From NCBI GenBank assembly GCA_051650305.1, contig JBOFIT010000191.1, positions 1 through 11,130 on the forward strand: a stretch of 11,130 bases of DNA, written 5' to 3'. Every line of letters begins with the position of its first letter. Position 1 is the first letter of the stretch. Of this stretch, positions 6,682 through 11,130 are shown piece after piece. This DNA comes from JBOFDK01 sp051650305 (GTDB lineage: Bacteria; Bacillota; Clostridia; Lachnospirales; Cellulosilyticaceae). Both the position numbers and the translations under genes were made by a program. The notes beneath the pieces are model-generated. The model was not told where the DNA came from, searched no databases, and saw nothing but the letters and a program-made list of their open reading frames with translations.

Positions 6682-7224
6682 TTATTTGATGAGCATTCCT
6701 TTTTTGATGACTTCACTTTTTTCTTCGCCCGCAATGATTTTTAGAAGTTCCAATGCAAATGCTAAGGATGCACCTGCACCAATCCCTGTCACAGTCTTGC
6801 CACTCACTACGACTCTTTCTTCTACAACTTCAGCACCTTCTAAGGTATCTTCAAATCCTGGATAACACGTCGCACGTTCACCAACAAGTAGTCCACACTT
6901 TCCCAGTATACTAGGCGCTGCACAGATAGCCGCTAGCCACTTATCCGCCCTTTTAAATGCTTCAATGGTGCTACGTACCACTTCCGATGCATACAAGTTG
7001 TCTACACCTGGAAGTCCACCTGGTAAAACGATCATATCCACTTCCTCATAATTCACTTCACTTGCCTCAGCATCCATTGTCACTGTAATGTTTCTAGCAC
7101 TTGTCACTGCTTTACTTCCCACACCTGTCATGATGACTTCTACGCCACCTCTTCTAAGAACATCTACCACTGAGAGCGCTTCTATTTCTTCATATCCTGT
7201 CGCAAAAAACACTACTACTTTCAT
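6682..7224 (-). CDS. DJ-1/PfpI (ThiJ-YajL type) family protein
   Basis: A 180-residue member of the DJ-1/YajL group, close to the usual length of 180-190. The features are the Glu15 motif FATGYEEIEALSVVDVLRRGG, the sheet VDMIVLPGGLPG (62-73), the nucleophile elbow AAICAAP with Cys101, and the C-terminal GIGAGASLAFALELL stretch. Glu15 and Cys101 correspond to Glu18 and Cys106 of human DJ-1. Relatives are linked to oxidative stress, glyoxal detoxification and disputed protein deglycation; older databases call them thiazole monophosphate biosynthesis enzymes, but no thiamine genes are nearby. ATG at 7224 has AGAGGTG just upstream. It is divergent from the CYTH gene and convergent with the small gene, so it is probably monocistronic. 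The exact substrate cannot be told from sequence. Confidence 0.93.
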   Translation of the reverse strand: MKVVVFFATGYEEIEALSVVDVLRRGGVEVIMTGVGSKAVTSARNITVTMDAEASEVNYEEVDMIVLPGGLPGVDNLYASEVVRSTIEAFKRADKWLAAICAAPSILGKCGLLVGERATCYPGFEDTLEGAEVVEERVVVSGKTVTGIGAGASLAFALELLKIIAGEEKSEVIKKGMLIK

Positions 7225-7253
7225 CTTGGCACCTCTTACTCTTTTTTATGTCC

Positions 7254-7262
7254 ATCATATCA
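7254..7262 (-). promoter_or_regulatory. Candidate extended -10 promoter for the DJ-1 gene
   Basis: The minus strand reads TGATATGAT, a TATGAT hexamer with the TGN extension and no clear -35. Initiation would leave a leader of about 23 nt before the ATG at 7224. Confidence 0.45.
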
Positions 7263-7297
7263 TTTCTTTTGTTTTTTGCCTACCTTCTACTGGCTAC

Positions 7298-7330
7298 AAG
7301 TGCTAGATTTTCTGTAAAAATATAGCACTT
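7298..7330. promoter_or_regulatory. Inverted repeat in the DJ-1/CYTH divergent region
   Basis: AAGTGCTA (7298-7305) and TAGCACTT (7323-7330) are perfect 8-nt complements. After one mismatch, five more inner pairs (ATTTT/AAAAT) can form. On the plus strand the right arm runs into TTTT (to 7334), giving a terminator-like shape, yet no plus-strand gene lies directly upstream. It lies between the two divergent candidate promoters and may be an operator. Confidence 0.4.
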
Positions 7331-7360
7331 TTTTAATATATATTTCCTACATCACTTTAT

Positions 7361-7368
7361 GCTAAAAT
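7361..7368 (+). promoter_or_regulatory. Candidate extended -10 promoter for the CYTH gene
   Basis: TGCTAAAAT (7360-7368) is a TAAAAT hexamer with the TGN extension; the -35 region is AT-rich without a clear hexamer. The leader would be about 40 nt. Confidence 0.4.
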
Positions 7369-7400
7369 AAACTTGGGAACTTATTAGGGAATTTTTTTGT

Positions 7401-7405
7401 GGAGG
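7401..7405 (+). promoter_or_regulatory. Ribosome binding site deciding the CYTH start
   Basis: GGAGG lies 9 nt before ATG 7415. An in-frame TTG at 7397 would place this site inside the coding region, so it is rejected as the start. Confidence 0.85.
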
Positions 7406-7414
7406 TATCGGTTA

Positions 7415-7867
7415 ATGGAAATTGAACGCAAGTTTTTAGTAAAGGATTTACCTACTCTAGCTCAATATTCACACAAACAAATTATTCAAGGTTACATTTC
7501 TACGGATCCAGTCATCCGCATTCGTCAAATGGGGGCTACTTTCTGTCTTTGTATGAAATCTCAAGGGCATATGATTCGTGAAGAATTCGAACTTAATATC
7601 ACAAAAGAACAATTTGATAATCTATGGGACAAAGTTGAGTTTTCTCCCATCGAGAAGACACGTTACTTCATCCCGTTAGATAACCATTTAACTGCTGAAC
7701 TCGATGTCTACAGTGGTCATCTAGAAGGACTTCTTACAGTTGAAGTAGAATTTAGTTCACCCGTAAGTGCTTCGCATTTCACACCACCTTCTTGGTTTGG
7801 TGAAGACATTACTCATGATAATCGTTATAAAAATAATCATTTAGCCATGTATGGTGTGCCTAAATAA
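7415..7867 (+). CDS. CYTH-domain (triphosphate tunnel) phosphohydrolase-like protein
   Basis: A compact 150-residue CYTH protein, essentially one domain. It opens with MEIERKFLV, containing the ExExK signature (Glu2, Glu4, Lys6) that binds metal and phosphate. The tunnel-lining charged residues typical of the family follow: Arg35/Arg37 in VIRIRQMG, Lys48, Arg55/Glu57/Glu59 in IREEFEL, Lys81/Arg83 in EKTRY, Glu95/Asp97 in AELDVYSG, Glu110/Glu112 in VEVEF and Arg137 in DNRYKNN. Known relatives hydrolyse inorganic triphosphate or thiamine triphosphate, or act as class IV adenylate cyclases. Many short bacterial ones are probably triphosphatases, and the substrate here is unknown. The start is set by GGAGG at 7401-7405. 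The gene stands alone: its upstream neighbour is divergent and a terminator follows directly. Confidence 0.93.
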   Translation: MEIERKFLVKDLPTLAQYSHKQIIQGYISTDPVIRIRQMGATFCLCMKSQGHMIREEFELNITKEQFDNLWDKVEFSPIEKTRYFIPLDNHLTAELDVYSGHLEGLLTVEVEFSSPVSASHFTPPSWFGEDITHDNRYKNNHLAMYGVPK

Positions 7868-7870
7868 TGC

Positions 7871-7901
7871 AAAAAGGAGAGACAAGTCGTCTCTCCTTTT
7901 T
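7871..7901. terminator. Bidirectional terminator between the CYTH and peptidase genes
   Basis: AAAAAGGAGAGAC (7871-7883) pairs with GTCTCTCCTTTTT (7889-7901) around a 5-nt loop, giving a GC-rich core flanked by A- and T-runs. It can end the plus-strand CYTH gene 4 nt after its stop and the minus-strand peptidase gene that ends at 7912. Confidence 0.93.
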
Positions 7902-7911
7902 TATATACTTT

Positions 7912-8607
7912 TTATTTTCCAAAGCTTGTTGCACATGCTAAACCTTTTGCTTCTAACTCTTCTTGGTACATTGCCCATAATGCTTGTGGTGTTTCCCCTG
8001 TTAGTTTCACAAAAGTATCATCTAAAGACCATACGCCGTTATTCGCTGGACTCGCTGATTGATTTAATTCATATAAGAAGTCAAATGACTCTATGTACTT
8101 TGCACGTACCCAGTCATAGAAGAATCCTGTAATCTTGTAAGCAGAGGTGTATTCTCCACCTGTTTTTCTAAGTTCTAATGCAATATTTCCTGATAAGTAA
8201 CGTACTAAATCCGCTACACCTTCAATAGATGAAAGTTCTTGAGCACTACTGTGTTGGTATGCATGTGTTAACTCATGGAAAAGAACACCGCTTACTTCAT
8301 CTGTAATGTTGCCGCCTTCATTTGCATACTTCTCTAAGTAATCACTGTTAATAGCTACTGTAATGTGTGGTGGATTACCTGATTTCCATGCTACACCTTC
8401 AAAACGCTCTACTCTTAAAGTAAGCTTACCGAAGTGTGGTACTTCTTCTGGTGTCTTATAAAGAAATTGTGCTACTGATTTACAAATAGCGTAAATGTAA
8501 TCTTCTTTATTTGGTACCAGTTCATCAAAAAGCTTTACACCATTTGTATCGTCTGTAATATATTCAATTTCTGGTGAAGTTACTTGTTCCCATGTTTTTG
8601 TGTTCAT
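7912..8607 (-). CDS. Basic-secretory-protein-type zinc metallopeptidase, no signal peptide
   Basis: A 231-residue protein that looks like the basic secretory protein (BSP) peptidase family, best known from plant defence proteins and also present in bacteria. The zinc motif is GVLFHELTHAYQ, with His111, Glu112 and His115. The following IEGVADLVRY gives a Glu129-x-x-x-Asp133 pattern like the gluzincin third ligand and its helper Asp. The ligand role of Glu129 is my inference. The start is ATG 8607, because AAGGAG (8615-8620) lies 7 nt upstream; the in-frame ATG at 8631 has no such site. The N terminus (MNTKTWEQVTSPEIEYI) is not hydrophobic, so the protein seems cytoplasmic or exported non-classically, although the family name implies secretion. 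It stands alone between two terminators. Substrate and role are unknown. Confidence 0.85.
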   Translation of the reverse strand: MNTKTWEQVTSPEIEYITDDTNGVKLFDELVPNKEDYIYAICKSVAQFLYKTPEEVPHFGKLTLRVERFEGVAWKSGNPPHITVAINSDYLEKYANEGGNITDEVSGVLFHELTHAYQHSSAQELSSIEGVADLVRYLSGNIALELRKTGGEYTSAYKITGFFYDWVRAKYIESFDFLYELNQSASPANNGVWSLDDTFVKLTGETPQALWAMYQEELEAKGLACATSFGK

Positions 8608-8614
8608 CTCGCTT

Positions 8615-8620
8615 CTCCTT
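8615..8620 (-). promoter_or_regulatory. Ribosome binding site deciding the peptidase start
   Basis: The minus strand reads AAGGAG, 7 nt before the ATG at 8607. It would be internal to the reading frame if translation began at 8631. Confidence 0.8.
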
Positions 8621-8634
8621 TTTGTCCTCATTGT

Positions 8635-8662
8635 TGTATAAAATAAATAGCATTAAGACCAA
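8635..8662 (-). promoter_or_regulatory. Weak candidate promoter for the BSP-type peptidase gene
   Basis: On the minus strand TTGGTC (8657-8662) and TATACA (8635-8640) are 16 nt apart. They overlap the hairpin that ends the upstream LtaS-like gene. Initiation near 8628 would exclude the ATG at 8631 and fit the start at 8607. The hexamer matches are only partial. Confidence 0.3.
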
Positions 8663-8680
8663 TTGGCCTTAATGCTATTT
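8645..8680 (-). terminator. Terminator after the LtaS-like gene
   Basis: AAATAGCATTAAG (8645-8657) pairs perfectly over 13 bp with 8668-8680. Two further inner pairs form beyond one mismatch, leaving an AATT loop. On the minus strand the stem ends in TATTT and is followed by ATTTTATAC. It lies 34 nt after the stop of the gene ending at 8715. Confidence 0.8.
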
Positions 8681-8714
8681 TACATGATATATTGACATAA
8701 TACAATATAACTTA

Positions 8715-10739
8715 TTATTTTTCTGTTATATATTTGTTACTATCTAATAAAGGAATTTTGTTTCTTCCCAACTGTTTTACGACAATTCCCTTATATTCTG
8801 AAGGTAATCCCCCACCTAACTTTAAGGTTTGTCCATCGATATACTCTGTCTCAACTTCCTGATTATCTACAAAAATTTGGCTACTTTGGTTGAAGCCATC
8901 ACCTTTTACAAGGATTTTATCTATCTCTTCTATAATGCGATCTATCTTCAATTCATTCATACCTAATTGAATAGCAGATGTCTTATATGGATTTTTTCCT
9001 TCTGTAATATATTTGTTTCCAAATAACATATCATACTGAATTACATTCATAAGCGCCTTATAGTTCTCTTCCTCACGGTATACTCTTTGATAGCTATTCA
9101 TGATACCACCTTGCAAGCCGTATAAATCGAGCATATAAGTACTTAATTCATAGGCTTCCATCTTTTTAGGTAGCTTACCCTTTAGGTTTTGCTTATTGTC
9201 CATGGCTACAAATGGTACGAGGAATTTCTCTTCGCCTTCTACTTGTTCGATGACTTCCATAGATGGGTAATGATCTGAGAAGAGTACCAATACTGTATGC
9301 TCTTCAAGACCATTCACATAGTCAACTAAGTTGCCTACAAACTTATCCACTTCTTTTAGACGTTGTAAATAGATATCTAGCTCTTTTCTTCCAGCTTCAC
9401 TTATATTCCCTTGTATGCCTATGGCATTCTCCGGTATAGCACCTTCTGTATAAGGTCCATGAGACCCTACCGTAATCGCATAGATAAAGTCTTGCTCTTC
9501 TGATGCCTGGATACTTTTTTTAATATAATCTAAGACAACGTGGTCCTTTGGCCATACACCGCCTATTTTTTCTAAGTTCTTCATAGCTTCCATTGGAATA
9601 AACGTGTCGAACCCTAATGTTGCAAAAGCGTCTTGTCTACTATAAAAATTCCCTTGGAAGTTATGAATAGCCGTTGTATAGTAGCCATCTGCCTTAAGCA
9701 CATGAGCCAAGCTCTCTACTGCTTCTTTTTTCAATACACCACTATTATGAGGGATTTCTCCCGGTGATAATTGATCTATATCCATACTTGTAAGCATCTC
9801 AAATTCAGTTCTTACTGTACCACCACCTAAAGTTGGCACCTGTACGACCCCTGAAGCTTGATTCACTCCAATTTTTCTAAAGTTCGCTATCGGATCTTCA
9901 GAAAAAGTAAGTCCTTTCAAGGTATAAGGATCCATAATACCCTCTAATTGAATCATAATAATATTTGGCGTTGCTTCAGTTTGTACTGTGTCTGCTGCAA
10001 GTTTTGTCTTGATCTCTTTAACAGCTTCTTTACTATAGCCTTCTGGCTCTTTTCTAAAAGTCGCTAAGTATGAATCCACAAAAGAATACACGAAGCCATT
10101 GCGGTTATACGCCACACGTACATCCCATGCAATATCTTCAAAAACACCTGGCTGGCTAGCCATCGTCTTGATACTAAAGAATAAGCCAATGGTTATACAA
10201 GCCCAGATAAGAATACGCCATATCACCTTAATGTTGTACACTTTAAAGCGAATAAAGAATACACCGATTAATGTAAGTAGAAGTACACCCACTGCACCTG
10301 CTATCATAGCTGCTAACTTCACATCTATATACTGATGTGCAATCGATAAGCCTTCTCCTACAGTATAGATATCTGACCAAATAAGTGGCACCCCTCTGAA
10401 TTCTAAGACCATGACACTTATACAGCATAAGATTCCACTTATACCACATAAAATCATCGACACAAAATGTGTGCGCTTAAAGAGCAGTGCTGGTGATGTA
10501 ATGAGTAATAAAATAAGATAATTAACAATAATCATCTTCGGATTGGTAGCGAAAAGCTCCTTTACCGCATCTATACCATCTCTTTGTATAAACTCTATTG
10601 CCAAATACGCACAAGTGGTCAGTATAAGCCAAATACTTATATTGGCACATAACTTAAGTACGTCTTTTCCTGTCGTCGTCTTGCCTCTCTTTTTATCAAA
10701 GAGCGTGTATTTGCTAGGTTTTAAATACTGAAGTTGCAT
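8715..10739 (-). CDS. LtaS-like membrane phosphoglycerol transferase / sulfatase-fold enzyme
   Basis: A 674-residue LTA synthase family protein. Five membrane segments fall near residues 33-51, 69-88, 93-113, 141-164 and 172-190. An extracytoplasmic alkaline-phosphatase-superfamily domain follows. The metal and catalytic residues expected from Staphylococcus LtaS are present: Glu266 in IQLEG, nucleophile Thr308 in GGGTVRTEFE, His427 in SHGPY and Asp489-His490 in FSDHYPSM. Relatives transfer glycerol phosphate from phosphatidylglycerol to build lipoteichoic acid, or modify other envelope polymers; which applies here is uncertain. Residues from about 605 (ILVKGDGFNQSSQIFVDNQ) to about 655 resemble an IPT/TIG-type Ig-like repeat, an addition not found in classical LtaS. 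ATG at 10739 follows AAAGGGGG. A strong promoter at 10834-10861 and a leader hairpin precede it, and a terminator follows, so it is monocistronic. Confidence 0.88.
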   Translation of the reverse strand: MQLQYLKPSKYTLFDKKRGKTTTGKDVLKLCANISIWLILTTCAYLAIEFIQRDGIDAVKELFATNPKMIIVNYLILLLITSPALLFKRTHFVSMILCGISGILCCISVMVLEFRGVPLIWSDIYTVGEGLSIAHQYIDVKLAAMIAGAVGVLLLTLIGVFFIRFKVYNIKVIWRILIWACITIGLFFSIKTMASQPGVFEDIAWDVRVAYNRNGFVYSFVDSYLATFRKEPEGYSKEAVKEIKTKLAADTVQTEATPNIIMIQLEGIMDPYTLKGLTFSEDPIANFRKIGVNQASGVVQVPTLGGGTVRTEFEMLTSMDIDQLSPGEIPHNSGVLKKEAVESLAHVLKADGYYTTAIHNFQGNFYSRQDAFATLGFDTFIPMEAMKNLEKIGGVWPKDHVVLDYIKKSIQASEEQDFIYAITVGSHGPYTEGAIPENAIGIQGNISEAGRKELDIYLQRLKEVDKFVGNLVDYVNGLEEHTVLVLFSDHYPSMEVIEQVEGEEKFLVPFVAMDNKQNLKGKLPKKMEAYELSTYMLDLYGLQGGIMNSYQRVYREEENYKALMNVIQYDMLFGNKYITEGKNPYKTSAIQLGMNELKIDRIIEEIDKILVKGDGFNQSSQIFVDNQEVETEYIDGQTLKLGGGLPSEYKGIVVKQLGRNKIPLLDSNKYITEK

Positions 10740-10766
10740 ATAATCCCCCTTTGTTCTTTTATATGA

Positions 10767-10793
10767 AAAGCTACCCTCATAAAAGGTAGCTTT
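10767..10793 (-). promoter_or_regulatory. Leader hairpin before the LtaS-like gene (possible attenuator)
   Basis: AAAGCTACC (10767-10775) pairs perfectly with 10785-10793 around a 9-nt loop. On the minus strand the stem ends in CTTTTCATA, a short T-run. It lies inside the roughly 88-nt leader between the promoter and the ribosome binding site, so it may be an attenuator or an mRNA-stabilising structure. No known riboswitch class is recognised. Confidence 0.5.
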
Positions 10794-10833
10794 ATCTTTT
10801 CTAGTTTATAGACATTTTTCTACATTACAATTT

Positions 10834-10861
10834 ATTGTACCATATAGGCCTACATTGTCAA
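10834..10861 (-). promoter_or_regulatory. Strong sigma-A promoter of the LtaS-like gene
   Basis: On the minus strand a perfect TTGACA (10856-10861), a 16-nt spacer and TACAAT (10834-10839) preceded by TGG form a near-consensus promoter with an extended -10. Initiation near 10827 gives a leader of about 88 nt. It lies directly downstream of the tRNA terminator. Confidence 0.85.
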
Positions 10862-10881
10862 ATAGTAGTTTTAGGCAACAA

Positions 10882-10909
10882 AAAAGTCGCTAATGAATTA
10901 GCGACTTTT
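10882..10909 (-). terminator. Terminator of the tRNA cluster
   Basis: AAAAGTCGCTAA (10882-10893) pairs perfectly over 12 bp with 10898-10909 around the loop TGAA (plus-strand reading). On the minus strand it ends in six T residues. It lies just after tRNA-Gln and ends the Gly-Arg-Gln transcript. Confidence 0.93.
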
Positions 10910-10914
10910 CTCTA

Positions 10915-10986
10915 CAGGGCTAGGAGGATTCGAACCTCCGAATGCAGGAATCAAAATCCTGTGCCTTACCGCTTGGCGATAACCCT
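10915..10986 (-). tRNA. tRNA-Gln (anticodon UUG)
   Basis: A 72-nt cloverleaf reads from AGGGTTA at its 5' end to TAGCCCT plus discriminator G. The acceptor stem pairs over seven positions with one G-U. The D arm has GCCAAGCGGTAAGGC, the anticodon arm is CAGGA-TTTTGAT-TCCTG (anticodon at 10952-10954), and the T arm has GGTTCGAATCC. CCA is not encoded. It is the last gene of the cluster, 5 nt after tRNA-Arg. Confidence 0.97.
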
Positions 10987-10991
10987 ATATA

Positions 10992-11065
<74 letters not shown>

Positions 11066-11069
11066 ACGA

Positions 11070-11130
11070 AGCGGGTGATGGGAATCGAACCCACGTGGCC
11101 AGCTTGGAAGGCTGGTGTTCTACCATTGAA
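11070..11130 (-). tRNA. tRNA-Gly (anticodon UCC), 5' end cut by window edge
   Basis: The visible 61 nt include most of the D arm (TTCAATGGTAGAAC), the anticodon arm CCAGC-CTTCCAA-GCTGG, the T arm with GGTTCGATTCC, and the 3' acceptor strand CACCCGC with discriminator T. About 10 nt of the 5' acceptor and D-arm start lie beyond the window. It is 4 nt from tRNA-Arg, and CCA is not encoded. Confidence 0.94.

Noticed and set aside
7397..7414. TTG start for the CYTH gene
   Set aside because: It would put the GGAGG site in the coding region and shift the ExExK signature away from its usual extreme N-terminal place.
8608..8631. Eight-codon extension of the BSP-type peptidase (MRTKRRSE)
   Set aside because: The AAGGAG site falls inside these codons and sits correctly for the ATG at 8607; nothing precedes the ATG at 8631.
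10740..10830. Riboswitch in the leader of the LtaS-like gene
   Set aside because: At about 88 nt with one simple hairpin it is too plain, and no conserved aptamer core is recognised.

Overview
The window looks like a piece of a low-GC, endospore-forming Firmicutes chromosome, most probably class Clostridia. This rests on the gene order tig-clpP-clpX-lonB-lon (in Bacillus clpP lies elsewhere), the presence of the spore-associated protease LonB with a possible sigma-F promoter in front of it, an AT-rich base composition, AGGAGG-type ribosome binding sites, and an LtaS-like membrane enzyme. A Lachnospirales/Cellulosilyticum-like host is a guess, not a demonstration.

Layout. Positions 1-5920 (minus strand, read right to left) hold a protein quality-control block: trigger factor (tig), ClpP peptidase, ClpX unfoldase, a strong terminator, then lonB and the N-terminal third of lon, which runs off the left edge. 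Trigger factor folds nascent chains at the ribosome, ClpXP degrades tagged or misfolded proteins, and LonB and LonA are two further ATP-dependent proteases. Positions 5921-6183 are the divergent control region between tig and a small plus-strand gene of unknown function (6184-6627). That gene has two helix-turn-helix-like stretches and an eight-C run near its start.

Positions 6628-7911 hold two accessory enzymes: a DJ-1/PfpI protein (minus) and a CYTH-domain phosphohydrolase (plus). They are divergently transcribed from a short shared control region and flanked by hairpin terminators. Positions 7912-8607 (minus) encode a basic-secretory-protein-type zinc metallopeptidase that has no signal peptide. 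Positions 8715-10739 (minus) encode an LtaS-like polytopic sulfatase-fold enzyme with a probable Ig-like C-terminal domain. It is driven by a very good sigma-A promoter and has a hairpin in its leader. Positions 10882-11130 are a minus-strand tRNA cluster (Gly-UCC partial, Arg-UCU, Gln-UUG) with its terminator.

Most of the window is ordinary chromosomal backbone; no mobile element, CRISPR array, prophage or obvious defence system is visible. The points most worth a second look are the sigma-F-like promoter before lonB, the C8 tract in the orphan gene next to tig, the leaderless BSP-type peptidase, and the LtaS-like protein with an added C-terminal domain.
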